Below, in pieces: positions 45,882 to 56,386 of a DNA stretch of 64,000 bases. The notes beneath the pieces are model-generated. The model worked only from the letters and a program-made list of their open reading frames with translations, was not told where the DNA came from and searched no databases. Numbering within the stretch: the stretch's first letter is position 1; every line of letters starts with the position of its first letter. The translations under genes were made by a program, and so were the position numbers. The stretch is from assembly GCA_014529385.2 (NCBI GenBank), contig CM043942.1, positions 3,930,501 to 3,994,500 on the forward strand. Direction: 5' to 3'. The DNA comes from Adiantum capillus-veneris. Lineage: Eukaryota; Streptophyta; Polypodiopsida; Polypodiales; Pteridaceae.

Positions 45882-48800
45882 CTCCCCCTCGAGCTCTGCA
45901 TGTCGCAGAGTCCAAGCATAGTCCGAAAATGTCGAAGCTTCTCAGCTCTAAGGGCCTTGGTAAAGATATCCGCTATCTGCTCCTCTGTGCTGACGTAGAC
46001 CAAGTCGATGTCGCCCGCCAACACTCGCTCTCGAACGTAGTGGTAATGGACCTCTATGTGCTTGGTCCTGGCATGGAACACTGGGTTCCTAGCCAACTGC
46101 ATGTTGTTGAGGTTGTCACAATGGATGACAATTTGCTGGTCCACCTGCACTCTTAAGTCCTCAAGTAATGTGCGTAGCCAAGCTACCTCGCATGCTACAA
46201 CTTTTGCACCTCTGTACTCGGCCTCTGTGCTCGATAAAGTAATCGTAGGCTGTTTTTGCTGCTCCAAGTAACAGCAGCACTCCCAAAATAGAACATGAAG
46301 CCACTCGTAGATCTCCTATCAACAATGCTACCTGCCCAATCTGCATATGTATACCCATACAATGCTAATGGCACATCTGCTACATAGAACAATGCGTAGT
46401 CAAGAGTCCCTTGCACATACCGAAGTGTGCGTCGTACTCCATCTAAATGTGGCTTCCTCGGAAGCTGCATGAACTGACTCTCCAAGCCTACTGTGTAGCT
46501 CAAGTCTGGCCTCGTGATAGTCAAGTAGATTAGACTACCCACAATCTTCCTGTACATCTTGACATCCTCAACAACATCACCCTTCTCTGCACTCAGCTTT
46601 GCATTCACATCCAAGGGAATAGAAATTGGCTTACAATCATCCATACCATACTTTGACAACATGTCCAAAGCATACTGTCTCTGTGACAGCCATACACCCT
46701 CCGGAGTCCTGATCACCTCAATGCCAAGAAAGTAGCGCAACTCGCCCAAATCTTTCATTTCAAACTCCTGTTTGAGAAGACCCTTCACATGGTCAATCTC
46801 CATAGCATTGTCACCCACAATAATAAGGTCATCTACATATATGGTAATGACCACAATCCCCACATCACTCTCACGTACATAGAGTGAATGATCAACATGA
46901 GCTCTCCTGAACCCAATACTGACAAGATACTTGGCAATCCTGTCATACCATGCTCTAGAGCCCTGCTTCAAACCATACAAAGCTTTGAGAAGTCTGCATA
47001 CATAATCTGGGTAACCTGGATCGACATAACTAGGTGGCTGATACATATACACTTCCTCTTGCAACTCACCATTCAAGAAGGCATTCTTTACATCCATTTG
47101 ATGCATAATCCATCCTCTAGATGCAGCCACTGCTATGACAACTCTCACAGTCGTCATCTTTGCCACTGGAGCAAAGGTCTCCTCATAGTCTATGCCATAT
47201 GTCTGTGCATAACCCTTTGCGACCAGCCTTTCCTTGTGACGCTCAATGTTACCATCAGCCTTATACTTGGTTTTATACACCCATTTACAGCTAATAGCTT
47301 TCTTGCCACTTGGCAATGGCACCAACTCCCATGTGTCGTTTGCTTCCAATGCAGCATTCATTACATCATCCCAATGCACATTTCCAACTGCATCCTCAAA
47401 ACATGTGGGCTCCACATCCTGTATCACCTTAGCCATGTAGGCTTGGTGATGCGCTAGATACCCATCATAAGTCAATTTCTGAACTGGATTTCTGACTCTG
47501 TTAGATCTACGCAGTCCTGGGTCACTCCTTTGCCCTCTAGCTTCTTCTTGTACTTTCCTTACACCAGGTGTTCTGACAGCTGGAATTCCAAATTCCTCAT
47601 CAAGACTTTGTTCAGAACCATCTGAATCCATGTCTACATGTGAAAAACCTGATGATGCATCAGCCATAAGGGGAGGTTCATCAATCTTTTCCTTTCCTTT
47701 TCGTGATACATTCCCTGTACCTACTGGTGGAGTAACCTGCGTACGTAGTCTACCATTCCATGGCTTCTCAACAGAGCCACGAGAAGAGGACTCTTGTGGT
47801 CCACTCAAAACCTGTGACTGTGGCCTCACATTTTGTACAACCACATCATCTTTTACATCAGCCCCAATAGTGCCATGTGCATTACTGTACCAGCTGCTCA
47901 TCTCATCAAAGACTACATCTCTGCTCACTCGTAATTCTCGTGTAGTAGGATTGTAGCACCTGTATCCCTTTTGTTTAAGGGAATATCCCACAAGAATGCA
48001 TTTTTGTGCTTTAGGATCCAATTTCCTACGCAACTCATCTGGTACATTCACATAAGCTATGCATCCAAACACTTTCAAGTGTGCCAAATCAGGCTTTGTA
48101 CCTGTAAACTTTTCCTCAGGTGTTACATCATGCACCGCAGCTGTAGGTGTCCTGTTCATAATGTACACAGCTGTATTTACAACTTCAGCCCAGAAATGAT
48201 GAGGGATGTTCTTCTCATTCATCAATACACGTGCAACCTCTGCAATGTGCCTGTTTTTCCTTTCTGCGACCCCATTCTGCTGTGGAGTATATCTGCATGT
48301 AAACTGCCTACGTATACCATGCATTCGCAGAAAATCTAAAAAATCGCTGGAGAAGTACTCTCCCCCTCCATCTGACCTCAATGTCTTGATTTGCATATCT
48401 GTCTCCTTCTCAATCATGACTTTGAAGTCCTGAAAGTGACCAAACACTTCACTTTTGTTACGCAAGAAGTAGACCCATACTTTCCTTGTATGGTCATCAA
48501 TGAAAGAGACATAATACCTGCAACCATGTATACTTGCAGTATCGGTTGGACCCCAAACATCTATGTGCACCACCTCAAGTGGCTTTTTACATACATTGCG
48601 CTCATGTGGAAATGAGCCCTTTGACTGTTTTCCAAACTGGCATGCTGCACACACTTTATGCATACCATCCACATTGAATTTGGGCAAACCTTTTACAATA
48701 TTTTTTTATTGCATTCTACGCAATCTCTGCTCATTGACATGGCCAATGCGTTTGTGCCAAATGTCAATATCAGCCACAACACCTGTGCCCTGTGCAAATA

Positions 48801-48934
48801 ATGCAGCTTTTACCTCAGGCATGTCTATGTTGAGCCAGCAGAGGATCACACCCACATTTTTGCTCACACTCATCATTTTGTAACCATTGATTGTAATAAA
48901 TGTCTTTCCGACATTAACTTTGATTTGAGCCATT
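45854..48934 (-). pseudogene. Ty1/copia pol: pre-integrase, integrase, RT, RNase H
   Basis: Begins inside the pre-integrase region (IWHKRIGHVNEQRLRRMQ). An in-frame TAA at 48708-48706 interrupts it, then an open frame runs to about 46195. Integrase shows HIDVWGP, FIDDHTRKVWVYF, LRSDGGGEY and PQQNGVAERKNR. RT shows WELVPLPSGKKAISCKWVYK, QMDVKNAFLNGEL, LYGLKQGSRAWYD and the catalytic IYVDDLIIVG. RNase H starts at YADWAGSIVDRRSTSG. A one-base loss after WSSKN (near 46250) moves the end, TLSSTEAEY...KHIEVHYH...IADIFTKAL, to another frame (46267-45854). Only these two lesions are seen. Gag and protease are missing because the G4 LTR begins at once. Confidence 0.93.
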
Positions 48935-49767
48935 CATTAAGTAACGGGACTCAATTGAGTTTCCAGCTTGTAATTCCGAAGTAATTTCACTTGCTAATGT
49001 AATTAGTTAGAGATGCTCTCACCTCCAAGGCTGAGGTATATAAGCCAAAGTTTTTGTAAACTAAGGAGATTCAGATTATTAATCAAAGTGAGTTTTTGAG
49101 CGCCATGACTGTGTCTGAGAGAGAGTGAGAGAGAGAGAGAGTCTTATCTACTTGCTACGCAAGCTACGGAGCCGCCATTGGAGAAGCGACACCGCCATTG
49201 TGTTAGCAACGGCGAGAGCTACGCACAGATACCAAGAGTGCGCGCTATCGGCTTCTATGTGTGGTAAGTTCCTACGAGCTTCGGTGTGAGTTTTCTTCCA
49301 ACTCGTGTGTCGGAATGGAGCGTGCAGCATATCTATAGAACCACAACAATTAGAGCTACACATTGGTACCATCGGGGTTAAGTTTCGATCACCTGTATTT
49401 TTCGGCCTGTCTTCATACGCATTTACCGCACGGAGTGGTTATGGGTTGATTTTGCAGTTCAAGTCTTTAGGGTGTTGTTCTTACCTAGTGTATAGACTTC
49501 CCCTTGAGTTTGAGATCGATTCAATGATTCTAGATCCTGTTTTGTATAGCATTCGTTCGTAGTACGGATTTCAGTCACTTGCGTATTTTAGAACTTAGAT
49601 TTGATTTCCTTAGTAGTGATTGTCATTAGAAGGTCGAGTAGGTGATTTGACACCCACCTAGTTGTTTCCATGCGCCTGCCGGTCAAGCTTCGTCCTCGTC
49701 TGACAAATTCTGTTGTTGGTTGAGTTCTCGCTATTTAGCTTCCGCTAGCGGCGTAACCGCCTTAACA
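48935..49767 (+). mobile_element. 5' LTR of G4
   Basis: The right end, CCGCCTTAACA, is fixed by the primer site. The left end is approximate: CATTAAG near 48935 could be a mutated TGTTAAG matching CTTAACA. TATATAAG lies near 49036, followed by a GA-rich tract (49118-49141) and U5 ending like the host LTR (GAGTTCTCGCT...GGCGTA-CCGCC). Confidence 0.7.
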
Positions 49768-49769
49768 TT

Positions 49770-49787
49770 TGGCGCCGCTTCCGCGGA
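49770..49787 (+). promoter_or_regulatory. Primer binding site of G4
   Basis: TGGCGCCGCTTCCGCGGA matches the tRNA-Asp-type site at 15 of 18 positions and lies two bases after the LTR. Confidence 0.8.
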
Positions 49788-51191
49788 CGAGAGCCCTAAG
49801 TAGGTGACCTTAGACTAATCCTACGAGGTGAGTCGTATAAACTACTTTGTATACTTTAGTTAGAAAAGATCTAGGAGTGGTGGACTCCGAAGATCTCGGG
49901 AGATACTAGAAAGTGGGGTATTCCTGGGTCTTCCGTGTTGACAGTATTTTTAGTTTAGCTTAGATTTGTTTGTTGTTTTGTTGGTGTTGAGTAGTTGTTG
50001 ATAGAAGAAGAATTTGCTAGTCCGTGAGTGACAGTGGATATCTTTAAAATCACAATTACCAAACCCATTTTATGATTAGGAATAGCTTAGGTAGGACTTC
50101 ATTTGATCCTGATCTAGAGCTAGTAATCATTGGAGTATTTGCTTGATATGGTTGATTGCATGTTAGATCACTAAACCGTCAAGTTAGTAGTGAAACTTGC
50201 AATAAACAAAGTCAGAGAAATTTTCTGTGTATCTGGGAGTTGCTGAGCACTAGAGGAAGCTTTAGGAAGGATTCTGTGCCAAAAAATTGGAAATCTGCAA
50301 CTTTAGACATCATACGCGTATGATGTCTAAATGACCAAACAGAGACCAAAACAGAAATTTTGACTTTACCAGAGTGTTCAAAAGGGGGGTTATAGCCTAA
50401 TTTCAACTTAAAACAAGAGCATTAACACTCAAAGAAACCCAAAAAGACAAGTCAGAGTCCAAGAAACGCAAAGAAGAGGAAAGTTTGGATTCAGATCTTG
50501 TTTTCACATTCAAACCTGACAGAAACACTTGAAACTCAATTATAAACATTGGAGAAGGCTTAAAACCAAGAATAGTCAAAATCTAGGACAAAAGACATCA
50601 TACGCGTATAATGTCTTTTGGCACATCCACTGCTTATTTTTGATATCTGACCTGACAAGATTGTTACAAGCACTGTAGGAAGCATAAATATCAAGTTTTG
50701 ACCCAAATTGATGAAAAAGACATCATATGCGTATGATGTCTTTTACCTAATTTTGGACATATTTTGATACTTTGCCGACACAGATCCATTGTAATAGCTG
50801 TCTAGAGGTTATATTTCAAGTTTCATCCCATTTGGATCACAATTGACCCAAAACAAGTCAAAAGCGGAAAATTGCCAAGAAAAGTCTAAATTAGCCATAA
50901 CTTGCTCAAACAGAGTTCAAACTGAATTTTGTGAGTAGAAAGAGCATAAGGGGGCTACTGAGAGTGAGCATAACCAAAATAGTCCAAATCTGTGAAAAAA
51001 GACATCATACGCGTATAATGTCTTTTTCAGCATAACTGCAACAAAATTCTCACTTGATGAAACAGAAGTTGTCCAACTGACAAGATTAAACAATTGACCA
51101 AGTATCAATCAGTTTGGATCAATTCTGACCATAAAAACTTGGGGAAAACAAATTGCCGAGACGGAAAAGTTAAAGTCCTTTAGGGGAATTG
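49788..51191 (+). repeat. G4 leader with palindrome array (CAT/ATG type)
   Basis: Sites at 50305-50328 (perfect 24 bp, half-site AGACATCATACG), 50593-50616 and 51000-51023 (one arm mismatch each, TATAATG), and 50718-50741 (centre ATGCGT). Spacings are 288, 125 and 282 bp. An AAGTTT(C/T)-rich box with CCCATTTGGATCA lies between them. No credible frame; gag starts at ATG 51192. Confidence 0.9.
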
Positions 51192-52505
51192 ATGAATTTG
51201 AGATCGGGCAGGAATCTCCAGAATAACCAACCAAAACAAGGGGAACCAGCAAGTGTCATATCAACCGAGGGAAGTGTAAACCAAAGTTGGGTGCAACCGT
51301 TAGAGCCGATCTTTGAAGGAAGTGTCTCTGATACTTCTTCGGAGAGATCTTACGAGATTTTCACCGAACACGTGGAACACCTGAACCTGAATAACAGAGA
51401 AAATATGGCAGCAGGATCATCAAACCCTTCCGCCACAATGAAGCTATTGTTTATAAAATATCAGTACGACAATGAGCAAGGTGCCAAGATCTACAAGGAT
51501 GGAATGGACCACTATTGTGTGAAGATAGAAGATAGACCTAGTGAGTTCAAGGACTTAGTGCCTGTGAGCTATAGCGGAGATAGATATCTAGATGACGAGG
51601 GTACCATGTACTTGGTAGTCCTAAACCCTAACATTGTGGACAAGTGGGGATTGATGGGCACCAAAGCCAAAGTAGATGAAGAACTTGAGGAGAAAGCACC
51701 AATAATGAACTTCCCTGATGCGAGGTTAAGAAGAGAGAATGAAACTACAAGGATCAACACTGATAACATCTATGTGGGGCTATACAAATATAATAATGGG
51801 GAGCAAGATCTCTATTATAGATGTGAAGAACCCTACACCGGAGAGTTGACAGACCGAAAAAGACTTTATGTCTTTACCTACACAGAGGGATCGGAAGTGA
51901 AAATTGCCGCTTACGACAAGTATGGGAGGCAATACTCAACAATGGGCAAGAAAGAATTAGAAGGATATACATACTTTGGGGGACCACTACATCAGTATTA
52001 TGTTACTTCTAATTCACAAAGACCAGCACCAACAAATGGAGTGCAAAACTCAATGACAACAGGAGGACAAAGAACTCAGGTTGCTGACTCTTTCAGCCAA
52101 CCTTCGTACTCGAAGCCCGGACCAATGGGATCATTACATTCTAGAGAGTCAATGGATACAAATCGAGGTAGTGCAGTTCCAATCCACACATATACCACTC
52201 CAGGTCCAAGGTTCGAAGCGGAACCATCACATTTACCTCCTAGTACTAGATTCAGGGCAGGGGAACCGACACGGGTAACCCATGAAGTCCATGATGCTAG
52301 AGAAAGCTTTAACCGGGACACAGGAGCAATGAGAATGGTAGCAGACCATAGACGTATGAGACCATCTCAAGTAGTGAAGTGTATGCCAAATAAGTATGGT
52401 GTTTCAAGAGATCCGTATGCACATGTGTCACTCTTTAAGCAAGTCTTAAGAGCTGAGCAGATAACAGTTTCCATACACAATACGAGGGATTTGGTCTTAC
52501 TCTAG
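51192..52505 (+). pseudogene. G4 gag, N-terminal part
   Basis: Starts MNLRSGRNLQ. Residues of about 85-150 and 190-260 look like two diverged copies of one fold ([KR]L-F-Y ... [AI]-Y-K/DK-G), the first with the IEDRPS core also found at 5869-6330 in reverse. An R/P/S/T-rich linker follows. The frame ends in a stop at 52503, and the gag core continues in another frame from about 52465 (EGFGLTLEGTALTWFQ), so a short indel lies near there. The N-terminal domain is not one I recognise from standard gag. Confidence 0.75.
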
Positions 52506-55500
52506 AAGGTACGGCATTGACATGGTTTCAACCACTGAACATAGGGGGATTCCATGACATTGACCATTTGCTAAGAGAGTTTGCTGAGGAATTCTCAAAA
52601 CGAGGGATTAAGCACAATACGGTCGCACAAATATATGCTTTTAAACAGAGAGAACACGAAAAAGTGAAGGAGGCTTCACTTCGCTTCAAACAATACATTG
52701 AGAGATGTCCAGTACGTGAATGACCACAAGATGACAGACTATCTGTTCTCTTTATTGAGGGACTGAGGAACGACACTCTCAAGAAGGACTTGCACTTGAA
52801 AGCTTGTACAAGTTTCGAGCAAGTAACGAGAGAAGCATTGTACTTAGTGGATAACTGTACGGTTTATGGAGAGGTGTCAGCGGATACAGATTTTGCATCC
52901 AGTAGCTCCTCCTCCGTAGCAAGCGAGACTACCACTAAAAAGAATGTTCAAACAACAACCATGCCAAATGTAGAGCAAATGATAGAAGATGCTCTAAAAA
53001 GGATGGCACCATACCAAAAACCATTGCCAAAAACACTGAAATGGTGTGCTATTGAACAAAAATGGACAAACCATCCAACAGAGGAGTGCTATTACAACAA
53101 AGGGTATGTAAGGGAGCGTCAGTATGCACCTCCTGCTCAATTAGCACCACCTCAAGTACATCCAGTACCTCGATACCCAACGGGAAATGTACCAGGACCT
53201 ATGGGGATAGAAAGACCGCAACCGGTATTGGGACAACAACCACCTTTACCAGGAGCAAGATCAGTGGGCATTAGATATGCACCAACCTTAGAGAATCAGG
53301 AAGAACAAGCCCTAGTGCCTGTTCAAGCCTATTATGAAGAATCTGGTGCACACATGTCTCCAACTGTGTATTACCCACCAGAAGAACCCAAACAACCAAA
53401 ACCATGGGGCATGATGGGGAATGTTGGAACCCCAACAGTTACAAGTGCTACTGATGAAGAGAGATACAATTTGGACGCAAGAACATTGATGTTCATATCT
53501 CATGGAGGGTTAACTGGACAAAGACCATCCTATCCACAAAGGACGAATCAAATGGGACCAAGACCAGCACTAGGACCCTGTTACAAGTGTGGAGGTGACC
53601 ATCTGATGAATGTTTGTCCACATACGGAAATCATTAGAATTAACGCTTATTGCACTGAGTGTGGGGTTACTCACTTCATTGAGGATTGTTCAAAGAATCC
53701 AAACAAAGTGCAAAAGACGACATTGAATATGCTAGAAACTATTCCTACCAGCAGTGTGTCTGAAAATGAAACTCTGATACCAACGCAAGTTGTTACTAGA
53801 GCTCAAGCTAAGAAAACCACTAGAGAACCTGAGAATGGAAAGTTAGCGACTGAAATGGTTAGTCAAGGACCGCGGAGTCAGAAAAACACATGGAAAGCTA
53901 GAAAAGCACGCATGAAGTTGAGAAAAGAACGTGAAGACGCTATTCTAGCTGAGGAACTAAAGCGAACTAAAGATAGATTAGAAAAACTTGAGAGTCAAAA
54001 CGGGAAACGAGAGATGAGCCCGGAAAGAACGAAACAAAAGAGTATCACAGAAACAACGAGCTTAAGCTCAGGGGGATCAGTGCTAGTTGACAAAGTACAC
54101 GAACCATTGGACGCATTGATGAGATCTTACGAAGCTAGGTTAAAGAACAACCAAACACAAGAACAGAGGTGGATGACATACCCAAACACAGAATTGGAAA
54201 AGCAGAGACTTGAAATGTGCCAGAGAATGATCGAGACTGCACAAGCCTTATTAGAACCACCAAAAGAAACAATGAATTGTGGAACGGAAAACCCAATTCA
54301 GCAAGAGACTGTCGTTTCACGGGTAGCTGAAAAAACTCCCAGTGCACAAAAGCCTGAAAATACACACAAGGATGACCGCATAGTATTGAACACAACCGAT
54401 CAGGAGATAGAGAGTTTTCATCCAGTCATACCGAGGTCTTACGGAAGAGATGAGGATTACAATGAATTTTGGAAACAAGAGAGAGAGGCAAACTTTGCAA
54501 ACGAGCTAAGTTGCCAAGCTAATCATACAAATTGGGAAAAGGACATCAGGAATCCTCCCATAGTGGAATTTGAGGCAGGATCTCAAGTGGACTTGGATCT
54601 GCAATCTTACCGGGGAGATGGGGGCTCTGTTAGAACAATGGAGAGCAAACCTCATTCACTGAACACCTTACCTTCATACTTAGGAGAGTATGAAGCAAAA
54701 TCCGAGACTAGAGCACTTCCCTCACGAAGAATTTCATCAGAAAAAGTCATGGACTCGCAAGGATTGATAGAGATCTTGTCAACACCAGTGACATGCACTA
54801 TCACTCTAGCTGAGCTTTTGAGGCTAAGACCACATATGTGGACCACTGTAGGAAAATGCTTGGAGAAATTCGGGATAAAAGACCCAACATCGAGACTGAA
54901 AGAAGGTATACAAGAGCTCAGTAAACCACAAAAGAACGCTAAGCCTGTACCCTTAAACAAGGTCGGAGAGTATTGGGAAGGTGAAGAGGGGAATACAACC
55001 TTACCAGTTGAATTCCAAGGAGTGAACACGATGGCAATACTAGATAGCGGAGCTGGGGTAGCCATTGCTACAAAAGAAATCTGGAAAAAATGGGGGAAAC
55101 CAGAAATAAGAAAGACTAGGTTGAAACTCCAATTAGCAGATGGACACATGGAGAAACCTATGGGGTTATTAGAGAAAGTTGTAGTGACTTCTTGCGGCAT
55201 TGAATACGAGCATACTTTTGCTATTGTCGATTTTGGCAAGGAGAATAACTATGATATCATATTGGGAAGACCATTCATGAGACAGTTGAAAATGGTCCAG
55301 GATTGGGGCTACGATCACATATACCTGAGAAATATGGAAACCACTACACGTGTGAACCTGAAAGACCATAGCTACAAAGATGTGAACCGAACACCGGTGG
55401 AGGAGTTTGATTCAGCTACTTTGGCGGGCTCCGAATTTCCAACTTGGTTAGGTAAACCCAAGGAGTTATGGATGTGTGGAGCTTCGAAATGTGGAAGTCT

Positions 55501-56386
55501 GAAACGAGAAGAATGTGTTTTAGAAAGGGCTATCGAAGACGAAACTTATATTGGAAAACCCTTTCCAAAGGACACGCTTGAACCATTAGAATGGACACAC
55601 ATTCTAGCAACCCTAGATATTTGTGCAATTCCGAATGGTCCCACAACGAAATTTTGCGACAAGGACGGGTACGACGTGGTTCCGTACTTCATGTTGAGAA
55701 CTGTACTCGAAAAAGAAATTGAAAAGAACGATACACTGGAAAAGGAAGATGAAGAGGAGGTGTTTCATGACATTTCCGATCATCCTGAGTGGGGAAATGA
55801 AGCAGACAACGAGTCAACGGACAATTCAAGCAGAAACGAAGAAACTATAACGGATGTCCGATTTTATGATTTTCCGAACCAAACTAAACAACGCCAGAAA
55901 CGCTATAGAGCAAAGAGAAAAACAAAGGGGATTAGAACCAATCCGATGCCTAGAATAAGAGGAAAAAATCAATTCCTAATGCTAGTAAAGGCGGAAGATT
56001 GTGTTAAGGACAAGATTTCTGGAAGAATGAGAGGCAATGATCAAAAGAGCTTACGAAAAGACAAAAGAGGCTCAAGAAATCAAGTTCAAAGGAAAACAGA
56101 AACAGAAAAATCAGAAAAGAACAAGCGCAACAGAGAACACACGGAGTCCAAGTTAGAACGTAGAAACAAGTACAGAGAGCTCAAGAAAACTCTGAAAGAA
56201 GTTTGGACGACAGAAATTGAGAGTGGAGAGGACGAAAACGCCAAAATCAAGGAAAACATGGATGTTCCCTCTCACTATAGGAAATTCACAATAGACGATA
56301 GGAAGGTGGTATTAACCCCACCTATTCGAGAGAGAAAGGAGAACGAATCTTATGACGGACCGGAGGATGCAAAAAAGTGGATTTAG
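52465..56386 (+). CDS. G4 gag core, zinc knuckles and first protease
   Basis: The gag core (TALTWFQPL, FKQREHEKVKEASLRFKQYI) is interrupted by a TGA at 52721, then open from 52790 for 1198 codons. Nucleocapsid: CYKCGGDHLMNVC and CTECGVTHFIEDC near 53580-53690. A long charged, helical region follows. The retropepsin signature ILDSGAGVAIATKE has its aspartate at residue 752 of the open frame, and IILGRPFMRQLKMVQDWG follows. A C-terminal extension of some 350 residues ends in a K/R/E-rich part. The frame closes at TAG 56384, seven bases after a slippery heptamer leading into pol. Gag would form particles; the protease would process gag-pol. Confidence 0.85.
56371..56377 (+). promoter_or_regulatory. 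A AAA AAG slippery heptamer at the gag-PR/pol junction
   Basis: In the upstream frame the codons are GCA AAA AAG, so the heptamer A AAA AAG is in the correct phase for -1 slippage. After slipping, reading resumes at 56377 with GTG GAT TTA, the first codons of pol. The zero-frame stop TAG follows at 56384-56386. A small hairpin (AGGTG/CACCT, 56394-56406) and an alternative GGTG pairing lie downstream. Confidence 0.7.

Noticed and set aside
46888-47457. 189-codon plus-strand frame within the copia region
   Set aside because: Antisense shadow of copia RT and the linker on the minus strand; no domain.
50305-51023. Evenly spaced palindromic repeats look superficially like a CRISPR array
   Set aside because: Spacings are 125-290 bp, the intervals are related to each other, there are no cas genes, and the context is a plant retrotransposon.
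54652-55239. 195-codon minus-strand frame in G4
   Set aside because: Antisense of the intact gag-protease frame with no recognised motif.
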